In this document: positions 20,886 through 31,123 of the stretch, one piece after another
How the letters are laid out: every line of letters begins with the position of its first letter
Position numbering within the stretch: position 1 is the stretch's first letter
Assembly (NCBI GenBank): GCA_036346275.1
Contig: CM070711.1
Coordinates: 51,461,435 to 51,525,434 of the forward strand
Reading direction: 5' to 3'
Length of the DNA: 64,000 nucleotides
Origin: Otatea glauca
Lineage: Eukaryota; Streptophyta; Magnoliopsida; Poales; Poaceae
The notes under the pieces: generated by a model
Database searches by the model: none
What the model was told of the DNA's origin: nothing
What the model saw: only the letters and a program-made list of their open reading frames with translations
Program-made: the position numbers and the translations under genes

Positions 20886-23434
20886 GATGGCCCGCCTCAC
20901 CTAGAATAGGACTAAGTCATTTTTCAAGTGTCATGGCTAGCCTGTCACGTGCAGGGGAGCATTCATGGGGCACGATTACCATATGGTTGTACTACATATT
21001 CTCGTTGAACCGTGAATTGCATGATCTCAAGTTGCACGGAGTAGGGTGTCGGAAACGGGATTGCACATACTAAGAGCTAGTGGAACTAAAGGGGTCAAAG
21101 TCGTGGAGCTCGTATGTAAGAATGGCGAATGAGAAAGAATGGACATTAGTGTTGTTGGCGCAAGCATTTTAGAAAGTCTATACCGGCTATGCGACGCAGG
21201 AGGAGGTTGTTGGTGATGAACCGGAGGAAGTTGGGGAGAGCAGCCGAACTAGAGAATGCTTAGTGAGGCGGGATGTTAATTTGGGTCAGGAGGGAGTGCA
21301 AGGTGAGAAAGTTGATATTCCAATGCCAAAGGTGCAGGAACCAATGGGTGTGGCAGACGAGGGAGAATATATTCAATTGTTGGTGCAAGTGATGGAGGCA
21401 GAGAGCCAGGACTACGAGGCTTTAAGTAATGACGAAGATGATGAAGAGCCTTTCCCTGCGAAGTGGGATGAGTGTCAGTTCGATAGGCTGCTGGTCAACC
21501 AGGGCGAATACTTCACATGGGAGTACGATCGGAATGAGGTGAGGCAATGTGCGATTTACAAGAATAAGTGTGAGGTTCAGGAAACAGTGATAGCATGGGC
21601 AGTGTCGCTACGTAGAACTTTTAAGGTTGCGAAGTCAGATCAATGGGTGTATGATGTCAAATGCCAGATAGAGGGTTTCCCATGGAGAGTCCATGCATAC
21701 CAGCTTAAGTGGGATACCATTTAAAAGTGTTCTATAGTTGTCCCACACACATACGTGCTGATGGAGTCTACGCAATCGCATACAAACATATCTTCAGGCT
21801 TTGTTGCGAATGCAATGTTCGGAGAGATTGTGGGCAATCTAGATTTAGAGTCACATACTATCATACTTGCAATAAAGCAGAGGTTCCAGTACACCATAAG
21901 CTATGCCAAGGCATGGAGAGCGAAGCAAAAGGCATTGGAAGCAAGGTTTGGTACTTCTGAAGACTCCTATCAGAACTTGCCAGGTATGCTTGAGGTGATC
22001 AAGGAAAGGAATACTGAAATTTATGTCGATATTTGTGAGCAGTCTTCGCAGTGCTTCCCTGAGAAGATGGTACTCAAGCGGGTATTCTTTGCTTTCGGTG
22101 CATATATCAACGCGTTCAGACATTGCCGTCCGTTGTTATTTGTGGACAGGACATTTCTGATTGGGAAGTACAAAGGCCAGATATTAACTGCCATAGGAGT
22201 AGATGGCAATAATCAGGTTCTTCCCGTAGCGCTCACATTCGTGGAGGGTGAGAACACAGATAGTTGGCTCTGGTTTCTAAGAAACATGAAAGACGACGTC
22301 GTGGATCAGTGGCCTGGAGTGTGTGTCATACACGATCGGTATCCCAGGCTGTTGAAGGCGATCGTGCAGTTGTAGCAAGGTGCTGATGAGACACATCTAT
22401 GGCCTAATTTGCGAAGTAGATGGTGCAAGCGGCACATGGGTGCTAACTTCTACAAGTAGTTCAGGAACAAGGAGCTTACGAAACTTTTCAAGAGGCTGTG
22501 CAACGAGAACCAGCAGAGAAAGTTGATGAACTGTGGACGAAGTTGGACGAGCTGACATCAAGGCATATAACGGAGGCAACGAAGAGGGCAATGCTTGGAA
22601 AGGAGGCCCCAGTAGCGCTCAAAGAGTTACCCACGGACCCTCCGCACCTGGTTCGGAGGAACGAAAGGGCCATGAAATGTTTCTCCTAATGGATAGAGCA
22701 TGAGCCTAGGGAGAAATGGGCTCTGCTTTATGACACCGATGATGCCAGGTATGGAGTCATGATGACAAACCTGGCTGAGGTTTATAATTGGGTCATACGG
22801 GTTTTGAGACCCCTTCCCCTGGTTGCTATAGTGGAGGTTGTTCTTCGTAGCATCACGAAGTACTTTGTGGATCACCATGCTAGGGCGTTCGCCCACATGA
22901 ATGATCCTGCTGTGAAATACTCTGAGATGATTTCGACATACATGGAGGAGAAAATCAAGAAGGGGGAGATGCATAGAGCATTGAAGATGGGCACGAGAGA
23001 AAGTCGGTCGTGAGACGAACCAACGAAAAGTTGCTCATGAATGCATCCTACTGAGGCAAACATGTGTCTTCACCTACAACAAGCCTCATCTGTTACACCG
23101 ACCATGCACACACATCATGGCTACCTACTCAACAATCCGTATAGATCCAGGTATATTCATGTCACAATTCTTCAATAAGAAAGAGGTGACGACAACTTAG
23201 AGCGTAGAAATTTACAATTTTCGAGTGGTGGGTTTGTTCACAGAGCATTAGAATTGGGAGGACACACAGTGGGTTTCGGATGTCAATGGGTTGAAGGGCG
23301 TAGGGCGGCGGCAGACAAGGCGTATAAGGAACGATATGGACGCTGCAGAAAGTAGGTGTCGTGTAAAGAAATATTCAGTTTGCAAGGAGACGGGGCACAC
23401 TTTCAAGTATTGCCCAATGGATCAGAGGCCATGA
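20886..23434 (+). pseudogene. MULE transposase (mudrA-like), copy 1
   Basis: Segments in order: acidic linker and MuDR N-terminal domain (21263-21724, with AVSLRRTFKVAKSDQWVYDVKC and PWRVHA); the MULE transposase core (21755-22375, with FVDRTFLIGKYKGQILTAIG, NNQVLPVALTFVEGENTDSW and HDRYPRLLKAI, where the Asp residues of the DDE set are visible); the CKRHMGANFYK region (about 22428); a SWIM-like finger (about 23055-23115); and a CCHC knuckle (about 23372-23412) ending with TGA at 23432. It would cut and move the MULE ends. Several in-frame stops (after DTI at 21724, LKAIVQL at 22375, FYK at 22458) and frame changes make it inactive. In copy 2 the last of these stops is a CAG codon. Confidence 0.8.
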
Positions 23435-23680
23435 AATTGTTGTATGGACTTTGCATATAAAATTATTGTACTTAATTCGTATGTCAATTTAGTGTATCGA
23501 ATTCATATGTCTAATGAATGTATGGACTTTGTATGTGTAATTATTGCATGCAATTTATGTCTAATTATCGTATTCAAATTTTATGTGTAATTATTGTATT
23601 CAAATTCTATTTGTAATTGTTGTATTCAATTTGTATGTATCTTCGAATTCGTACTAACATTGAACTATTCAATTGCAGGT
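23435..23680. other. Spacer between transposase and PMD gene
   Basis: AT-rich sequence with TTGTATTCAAATTCTAT-like words repeated several times; copy 2 has a similar AT-rich spacer (40002-40283). It ends AATTGCAG/GT at 23678, which could be a splice acceptor just before the PMD start codon. Confidence 0.4.
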
Positions 23681-24236
23681 ATGGCGGGCGTCGAGCAATA
23701 TGAGTTGCTTGGCCTAGTGATAGACGCGACTTACTAGAGTTGCTTAGCCACCTTGCTGCCATCGGACGGGGAGCTGGCGTTCGAGCTTAGCTCCCTACGC
23801 TTGCGCACCCCCATGAGAGCATGGCAAATCAACCAGCGATGGGTTTCGAGGTTAGTGCATTGTTGTCATAGTTGCGTTACGATGTCTTGTATGTGTGGAG
23901 CGATCGTACTTATAATATTTTCCTACAGGCTAAGAGCGGCAGGGTTACTTTCTCTAGCACAGATGGTGGAGGTGACTAGCACCGATGCGCAGGACAGACG
24001 TGGTGCCTCTAGGAGGTTCCCTTACGACAGGAGCTTACTGATCACTCTGATAGATCACTAGCCACTGGACCGAGCCAGCCATTGCAGGCCGCCTTCGTTA
24101 CTCCATCAGCACCGGTATGGCCTGCTAGGACTACTTGTGGATTGCCACCTGACCAGCTGACGTATCCATCCAGACATGAGCAGCGTCGAAGGAAGCCTAG
24201 GACCACATGAGGGGTCGCACCGCGCAAAAACCCTAG
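23681..24236 (+). pseudogene. Plant-mobile-domain gene, copy 1, internally deleted
   Basis: Starts MAGVEQYELLGLVIDAT and continues LRLRTPMRAW, matching the start of the PMD gene at 40284. After an intron-like stretch the frame reaches GASRRFPYDRSLLITLID (about 24000-24060). The sequence then jumps to the C-terminal tail (LPPDQLTYPSRHEQRRRK, about 24140), so about 2 kb coding for the PMD core in copy 2 is missing. A TGA stands in the tail where copy 2 has CGA. PMD proteins occur in plant gene-silencing factors and in transposons; the function inside MULEs is unknown. Confidence 0.65.
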
Positions 24237-24253
24237 CTAGTTTTTTTGCTTTC

Positions 24254-24395
24254 ATACCTGATGTACTAATCAGATATGGTATTTTGTTTTATTAATTTAT
24301 GTACTATTCGGATATGGCTTTTTACTTTGTTAACTTATGTACTATTCATATATGATCTTTTGCTTTATTAACTTATGTATTACGAAATTATCTCC
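24254..24395. repeat. Short AT-rich tandem repeat
   Basis: About 3.5 copies of a unit of roughly 40 bp containing TATGTACTATTCGGATATG and TTTATTAACT. Confidence 0.7.
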
Positions 24396-24599
24396 TCCTA
24401 GTAACGACAGTTGTAAAATACCAAATGCATCTATCACCTTTCGCAGTCACATGCACTCCTATGTGATTTTTCGTTTTTTATTTAAAAAAATTCATATGCA
24501 CTCCTGTGTCGCCATTTGGAAATGGTATCTTTCATTTACGTTATTTTCAAACATTACACATGAAATGACTGTGCAACCCTATATGAGCCTCCAGCTTTG

Positions 24600-24876
24600 T
24601 CAGGCCGATTAGACAACTCACGGGCACCAGCTTTGTCAGGCCAATTAGATAACTTACGGGCAGCAACTTTCTCAGATTTGACAACACGTTGCCCCCACTT
24701 TCTTAGAGCAAAGTGAAAACACAATTACTTTTTCTTTGTCATCCCAATTTGACAACACACTGCCAGCTACTTTTTCAGACCAAATTGACAATACACAGCC
24801 ATGTACTTTGTCAGACCGATTTAACAACTCGTGGGCAACAGCTTTCTCAGGCCGCTTGGACAACACGCTGCCACCG
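24600..24876. repeat. Tandem array upstream of the zinc-finger gene
   Basis: About seven units of roughly 36 bp with the pattern GACAAC...GGGCA or TGCCA, then AGCTTTGTCAGGCC or ACTTTTTCAGACC. Each unit contains TTGTC and GACAA in inverted order. The array ends about 10 bp before a TATA box, so it lies where a promoter would bind regulators or the transposase. Confidence 0.65.
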
Positions 24877-24885
24877 AAAAATTAC

Positions 24886-24893
24886 TATAAATA
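24886..24893 (+). promoter_or_regulatory. TATA box of the zinc-finger gene
   Basis: CTATAAATAC, 106 bp before the ATG at 24999 and directly after the tandem array. Confidence 0.6.
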
Positions 24894-24998
24894 CGGAGCC
24901 ATGCCCAGCATATACATTCCACACTATACCAAGCCAACCCCCACACCGAACACCACATCCCTACCAGCACCATAGCCCTCTTCATCGACGGGTTCACG

Positions 24999-25520
24999 AT
25001 GACCGACTACAGAGCGATTCTTCGTAAGAGGAAGTGGCTTGCCAAGAAGGTAAAAAAGCTACCCAGATGTTTCTTGCAAGGATGCACCTGTGCCACAAGA
25101 GTTTTCCCACCAAAACTGCGACTGCGGTGCTCCGGTGTGGATAATGCAGTCCAGACATCCCGACACCGTTTGCCAGGCACACTACACGTGCCACTACGAA
25201 ATCCGCGTAAGTTAATGACATGCATGTACATTCCGTAATGCTTTTTTCAAACTTCTAACTTCGTCGATGCATGACACCAGCAAGACGACAGTTGCTACTT
25301 CTTACAATGGATCGATGGCCCGGACAAGTACGATAGGGAGTACTTCGAGCATAAATTGTACCTGCACTACGCAGTTGCGGCCGAGCACTACACCCGGTGA
25401 AAACCTTCCCCTAAGACTACGGAAGAGAAAGCAAAACACCCGTCCTACCGCCCTGAATCAGCACACTTCTGGAAGCCCCTGTATGAGCATCATGAACAAC
25501 AAAAGAAGCTAAAGGAGTAA
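24999..25520 (+). pseudogene. MULE-associated GRF-like zinc-finger protein
   Basis: The start MTDYRAILRKRKWLAKK is followed, after a one-base shift in the A-run near 25053, by a frame with FSHQNCDCGAPVWIMQSRHP, TVCQAHYTC and, after an intron with GTAAGT donor and CACCAG acceptor (25207-25280), DDSCYFLQWIDGPDKYDREY. The Cys-x-Cys-Gly...Cys...Cys pattern followed by FxQWID is that of GRF-type zinc fingers, which bind nucleic acid and are common in grass transposon genes. A TGA at 25398-25400 interrupts the frame, which otherwise continues (ESAHFWKPLYEHHEQQKKL) to TAA at 25518-25520. The role in transposition is unknown. The gene is broken by one shift and one stop only. Confidence 0.6.
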
Positions 25521-26219
25521 GCCGACGCGGCTCGCTTCCAAGAGGAGCCGAAGATCGCCCCCAGAAGACTACTATTGGGTCGATGTCTACGGATCTAATT
25601 GAAAGAAAGCCATGGCCAACAGCCTCGACAAATCAAAGGGGAAGGTACCGATGGATCCCTCCATATAAGGGCTACGACAATCCAGCATGACTTCTTTATA
25701 ATTCTAAAAGGCGCACATATATCATAGTTGTACTTCCCGTTCATCGTTCGTCCGTGTCGACATTTGTACTGTAAAAGTACGAAGGCTAACATAGACAATA
25801 AACCGAATTGTATGCGCCATGTATGTTTACTTGTTTAGTATGTCATGCATTGCAACGGTTCCATATGTGCCATCTATCTTCTCTTATTTTCTACGACATT
25901 AAACGTCAATTCATGTTGCAATATATTCATTCTTACAAAAAAATTCACTATATATATCCACTTGCCTTTATTCCAACGTGAAATGTCCTTTTAGTTCACA
26001 ACGACTAACATAGTACCATACAATACCAACACATATACCATACAATTATTTCTTATACAAGAATCATGGCAAACTTTAGTTTTTCGTAAAGTCATTCTGT
26101 CGTAATACACGGGAACAAAATAATCGCGAGTTCTTACTTTACTAATTGCTATTTCCAAAAAAAAAATGCTTCTGTACAATTTTTTACTTTAAAAAAATAA
26201 AATCTACAGAAAACCCCTC
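25521..26219. other. 3' part of MULE copy 1, AT-rich
   Basis: No coding motifs. Likely the 3' untranslated and flanking region of the zinc-finger gene. Confidence 0.4.
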
Positions 26220-26575
26220 CCAACGTTATTTCCAATAAAAAACATATTTGCTCTCTCTCGCCATTTCAGGCCTCTGTCCGTATTTGAAATAATAACAGAG
26301 AGCCTGTCATGTACATCTGTCATTTTTTAAATCGGCATATTACTTCTGTAATTTTCCTTTTCGGTATAATATTTTTTAATTCATTTTTTATTTTTAAAAA
26401 ATTCATATGCACTCCTCTGCAGCCATTTGGAATAGACAGAGAGTCTTTCGCCATTTGAAATACCGACAGTCGCCATTTCAAATACCGACAGAGAAGTAAA
26501 TTTGTCATTTTCTAAATTAGCATAGTATTTCTGTAATTTTTTATTTTTTAAATATTATTTAAAAAATTCGTAATC
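26220..26575. repeat. Subterminal repeats of MULE copy 1
   Basis: Contains CTCGCCATTTCA, CGCCATTTGAAATACCGACAG and TCGCCATTTCAAATACCGAC, all forms of the palindromic GGCGACAG/CTGTCGCC word at 33023-33242. The block AAAAAATTCATATGCACTCC (about 26397) also occurs near 24487, a direct duplication within the element. Confidence 0.55.
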
Positions 26576-26607
26576 GTTGATTGGGCTTACACATATTGGC
26601 TCACTTA

Positions 26608-26889
26608 TGGTCTGTTTGGAGGAGCTGTAACTTTTTTAAAAAACTGTTTTTTGGCTTTCTGAGCTGAAAAGCGGATGTAGCTTTTTATAAGGGACCATTT
26701 GATAAATAGATAATTTCCCTTAGCAATAAGCTGCAAAAGCAGATTCACCTCAGCTTTCAGTTTTTGGCTTTTGCTAGTTATATATAGTTTCTAACTTATA
26801 CCAAAAACCATTTAAAAGCTGAGCTGTTTAGAGGAGGCTTGCTAGCTTGTCAAAAGCTAAAGCTGACTTAAAGCTTCCTAAACATGACC
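26608..26889. mobile_element. Tourist-like MITE (282 bp)
   Basis: Starts TGGTCTGTTTGGAGGAGCT and ends AGCTTCCTAAACATGACC, whose complement is GGTCATGTTTAGGAAGCT. TTA lies on both sides (26605-26607 and 26890-26892). Inside are several AGCTG and CAGCTT words. No ORF. Confidence 0.65.
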
Positions 26890-26892
26890 TTA

Positions 26893-27358
26893 GACTGTCC
26901 CCCCTCAGCTCACCCTAACCTGAGGAGCGAGGTAGACGCGACCAGGGCGGTGGCGATCTCCAAAGGCTTCCAAGGCAGCGACCTCCTCCACGGCGACCAG
27001 AGTGGCGAGGCAAGATGCAGCGATAATCCCCTCTGAACCATGCTCACAACTCTTCCAATAAACATGATCCTGTAGCATCATCTTTTGAGGAGTGTGTTTG
27101 AACTGCTCGTGACGCATAGCATTCAACTTTTTGGTTCTCACATGCATCATCATGGTACATCCATATGAAATCAAGATTACAACAAACCAACGTTCATTGC
27201 AAGAACTTCAATGCAACACGGGTGTATCCAGATTTCATTATAATCAACTTTTGCAAAATTCCCTCTTTTTCTCCTTCAAACACGAAACGATGGATCAACC
27301 CAAGATCAAATTTTGATGGCAAATTTCACAGGCATCCTATCCTACCATGCAAGAACTA
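26893..27358. other. No recognisable feature
   Basis: A short GC-rich patch (26920-27050) followed by AT-rich sequence; no supported gene. Confidence 0.35.
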
Positions 27359-27367
27359 TGCCTCCAG

Positions 27368-27834
27368 GAAAATCATCGCTTATCTAGCCTCTAGAGCGTA
27401 TTTTCTGCAAATCTAACTCCCTCGTGCATGCATTTGCAAATTTAGCTCCCTCCCATACCATGGAAGACGCAGTAGACGACACATGTCCCCTGCCGCGTCC
27501 GGGGAGAGCGGAAGCTCCCTGCCACTTACCGGCACCGTGGTAGCGCATGCGAGCGCTGGAGCACACGGGCGTGCCCACAGGTGTACGGAGGCGAGCGTCG
27601 CTGTCACGGTTGGGTAGCGTGGAAGCTCTCATACCACGATGGCCAACACTGCTCCCATGCTAGAATGCGTTGCCGCAGCGCCAGCAAGATTCCACGCTCG
27701 CCGGACACAGCAGGCGACACATGTCTCCTATTGCTCCTTCCGCGGTAGGGGAGAAAGCCAAATTTGCAAATACGTAGGCGAGTGGCTAGATTTGCAAAAA
27801 ATAAAGTTCGGGAGGCTAGATAAGGGATGAGTTC
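27368..27834. mobile_element. Non-autonomous MULE (467 bp)
   Basis: TSD of 9 bp with one mismatch: TGCCTCCAG (27359-27367) and TGCATCCAG (27835-27843). TIRs GAAAATCATCGCTTATCTAG and GAACTCATCCCTTATCTAG, extending inward to TTTGCAAATCTAG. The GC-rich interior resembles that of the element at 11882-12245. No transposase. Confidence 0.75.
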
Positions 27835-27928
27835 TGCATCCAGGTGGAGGCGTTGCTGTAGGCGGGGGTGTTGGGGGCTAGGATTACATGCAACAGCACT
27901 GTTGGAGGAGGGGAGAGGGGATCGTAGG

Positions 27929-28889
27929 CATGGGCGGATGTAGTATAGGGACATGGGTGTACAGATGTACACCTAAATTTTTTAGCAAAAAAACTTAGTA
28001 TATAGCAAGTATATTAGGTGTATATACTATTAAATGGGCTCAAAAATATGTATTTCAACATTCAGGTTCACTTTAACCTGTCTCACCCACTCCTTCTTCT
28101 AATCTTCCTTACACGGCCCAATCGTCAAGGTCCGTCTTCCTCTATTCCTCAAGCCCAACACCCAACTACATCTCTCTTCCTCACACCTCATGCTCTCTCA
28201 CTCTCTTTATGACTGCGGCACAGGCGACATCCTAACAACGACAGACTAGAGTCATAGGGTAGGCACAAGCTGGCAGGGAGTAGGACATCAGATGAGCGTC
28301 AAACAGCCACTGGCATCGACTAACGGGCAAAGGCAGCAGGGTAGGCAGTGCCACAAGGAGTAGTGAACTACAGGGCAACCACAGCCCTTGTAGCTGCAGT
28401 GAGCACTAACTCAGGGATGGAGAATGCAACCCCGACAACGGTTGGCAGGTCAGGGCGACGGTGTCCAGCAGGGCAAGGAGCAGTGTGCAGCGTGTTGCAT
28501 GGCAGCCCTCTGCCACAGTGAGCATCAAGTCAGGGATAGAAGGTGTGGCACTAGCGGAGACCGGTGAGGCAGGAAGCAACACACAAGTGAATTTAATTCT
28601 TGGCTTCCAAATCTGAAACCCCTAATTTACAACTCTATCAACATTATGTTAATTTGTAATAGTGAATCATGATTTTTTTTAATGTAGCATGTAGAGCATT
28701 CAAAAATAAAGAGGAAGCATGTATACTTGAAATCTCCAATTCACAAATCTCTAAATTATTGTAGGTGTTGTCTCTAATAAGAACAATTTGTACTTTGTAT
28801 TTTTTACTATTGTGAATCTTTATATTTTACATTGAACAATATTTTTGTAACCCTGAATATCCATTCTAGAAATCCTGGATCCGCCACTG
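27929..28889. mobile_element. Putative hAT-like element (961 bp)
   Basis: Left end CATGGGCGGATGTAG and right end complement CAGTGGCGGATCCAGGAT. The flanks ATCGTAGG and ACCGTCGG match at 6 of 8 positions, a worn 8-bp TSD. The interior has no transposase. This kind of GGCGGATC end is widespread in grasses. Confidence 0.5.
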
Positions 28890-28943
28890 ACCGTCGGCGA
28901 TGTCGGTGTTGGGGGAGCGGACTGCATGAGCAGCGGAAGCCAT

Positions 28944-28996
28944 AGGCGTTGCCAGAGTCCATGCCTAGGCGTTGCCAGAGTCCATGCCCTAGGCGG
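28944..28996. repeat. Short duplication
   Basis: GGCGTTGCCAGAGTCCATGC occurs twice in a row (about 28946 and 28970). Confidence 0.7.
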
Positions 28997-29053
28997 CGGA
29001 GATGTCGAGTGTGCACGTTGTAGGCAGTGGCTGTGTAGGGGTATGGTCTGTAG

Positions 29054-29377
29054 CAGGGTTAACAATATCGATATCGAAAAAACCGTTCGAAAATCGAAAT
29101 TCAAAAATTGGCAATATCGAGTTGAAAATTGGTCAAAAACCGAAGAGTTCCGAAATCAAATTTTTTAAACAAAAAATTTTTAAAAAAACAAAAATCGACC
29201 GATTTTCAGCGAGGTGAAAACCCGACCAATCGAATTTTTTGGTGACCGATTTTTTGAGCGATTTTCATCAATTTTCGACGGTTTACGTCATATAAATTTT
29301 TTCAATTTTTTTTTTGGAATTAGATCGGTTTCTAATGTCGAACCGGCTTGATACGTTCATCGATTTTTGAAACCCTG
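29054..29377. mobile_element. hAT-type MITE (324 bp)
   Basis: TIRs CAGGGTTAACA and CAGGGTTTCAAA; flanks GTCTGTAG (29046-29053) and TTCTGTAG (29378-29385), 7 of 8 matching. The interior is rich in CGATTTT and AAAATCG words. No ORF. Confidence 0.7.
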
Positions 29378-29639
29378 TTCTGTAGACAGCGGTGGGGGCT
29401 GTGGATGGCATCCGGCGCCATAGTTTTGCCAGAGTTGGGGACGGGGACGTAGGCGGTAATGGAGCCCAGAGCAGTCCATGACAGCGGCAATAGAGTAAGA
29501 ATGACAGCGGCAATAGAGTAAGAAGGGATCGACGGGAGAAGATCTGTGGTCTTGAGTGAAACTGGTGAGGACCTTTCGGTCAAGAAAAAATATGGGGTAA
29601 ATACATTGGGTGTATAAGGGGTAAATGCCTTTCGAGTTT

Positions 29640-29960
29640 GGTTCGCGAGAGGTTTGGTTTGAGTTTGGCTCGAGCTCCGAACGAGTTGAACTCGAGCTCG
29701 AGCTCGCGAGCTTAACCGAGTCAAACTAGAATAGTTCGCGAGCCTACTCGAGTCTAGACCGAGTTTTTTTAAGTCGAGCTTTCTCGAGCTTCCTCGAGCC
29801 GAGCTTACTCGAGCTTGTTATCGAGCTTACTCGAGCTTTTATCGAGCCTACCGAGCTTACTAGAATTACCGAGCTTACTTAAGCTTATCAAGCTTACCGA
29901 GTTTATTCAAGCGAGGCTCGAGCCTTACCGAGCTCGAGCTCGGCTCGTTTACAGCCCTAG
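29640..29960. repeat. CTCGAGC-rich element
   Basis: Dense palindromic words GAGCTCGAGCTCG and CTTACTCGAGCTT; ends GGCTCGTTTACAGCCCTA, whose complement TAGGGCTGTAAACGAGCC is the end of a common plant hAT-like MITE. The left end is not resolved. Confidence 0.45.
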
Positions 29961-29989
29961 TCACGAGCGATTGCCTCCTCAGGGTTCAC

Positions 29990-30343
29990 AAAATGACTCG
30001 TATCGGTGCAGTTCGACTTCTAAAATCGCTCGGTAAACCGGTCCAATTCAAAAGAAAAATCAAAAAATCGGAAAATTTTGTCCGACGTAAACCAACCGAA
30101 AATCGGTGAAAATCGCTTGATTTTCGAAGAAAATAGCTCAAAAAAATCGACCGTAAAAAAAGTTCAACTAGTCCGTTGATTTTCCATGCAAATTGACCAA
30201 TTTTCCATGAAAACAGTCAATTTTTGAAAGAAAAAAAAACAAAATTCAAAAAAATTGATTTTGAACTACAATTTTCGGCCGATTTTGGACTCGATATTTC
30301 CGAATTTGGTACGACTTTTTACGTACAGATTTTGTTAACCCTG
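29990..30343. mobile_element. hAT-type MITE (354 bp), same family as 29054-29377
   Basis: Starts CAGGGTTCACAAAATG and ends TTTTGTTAACCCTG, with the same AAAATCG-rich interior. The 8-bp flanks do not match convincingly. Confidence 0.55.
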
Positions 30344-31123
30344 TCTCCATGCTTATCCAAATGCCCCTATGTCTCCAAGATCTCTCTCCCTCTCCTTCCT
30401 CTTTCTCTCTCTAGGTCAGCAAGATGAAGCTTCATAATGATGCGTTAGACGGATGAGTAGAGGAGCTACGGCAACGGACGTCGAGCGAGGGTCCCGTGGG
30501 AGAGCGACCGGTGGTGAGTCGCTGATCTAGCCTTGCCATCGATAGACCTAGGCCTAACGGCGATGAGGCGCTGGGTCAGCCTCGGCCCCTCTAGATCCGG
30601 TCCTGTTAGTGACGAGGCCCCCATGGCTAGACGTTTCCTCCTGCGTTAAGCTCTGTCGTTTGGTGTCGTCTGTGCATCTCCTCCTCGAGTTAGCTTGTTG
30701 CGTATACTTTCTCGAATTATTGCAACATCCTTTGCCTCTCTTGTTGCTAACGGTGCTTTTATGTTGCAATGTGTTATTTTGAAATTATTATAGATCTGAG
30801 AGTGCATCGTTTCGTTGTTGTATCATATTTTGCTTGGTGCAACAGTTGTTTTCAGTTGTTGCAAACAAAAGTTTTCCGAGTAATTTATTTCTATCATTGT
30901 ACCAAAGCATTTTGTTTGTTAAACCATATGTTGATTTTTGTAGTGTGATCATTTATTTTGCTACGGTGGTTCTAATTTTCCATCTGTTGCAAGATGAGTT
31001 TTGTTTCGTTGTGTGCTAGTTAATTTTTGTTGCACACGGTGTTTTAAAATGTTGTGCCATTTTGGAACAGGTAATGTTTGATTGTTGAAGAGGTCACTTC
31101 GTGATGAAGAAATAGGGGGGTGG
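30344..31123. other. Non-coding DNA with TTGCAACA words
   Basis: Repeated GTTGCAA and TTGCAAC words between about 30715 and 31040, as often seen inside non-autonomous elements. I cannot define boundaries. Confidence 0.35.

Larger units (their letters stand above)
20886..26575 (+). mobile_element. MULE copy 1, 5'-truncated, with three gene remnants
   Basis: In order on the plus strand: MuDR-type transposase, a PMD gene and a separate zinc-finger gene, then AT-rich 3' DNA with GCCATTTGAAAT and CGACAGAG words (26250-26500). These words recur inverted at the 5' end of MULE copy 2 (33023-33242), and the 3' flank (about 26510-26575) resembles the reverse complement of DNA just before that array (about 32945-33020). 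I take these as terminal or subterminal repeats. The 5' end, with promoter array, is missing. Exact ends and TSD could not be fixed. Confidence 0.6.
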
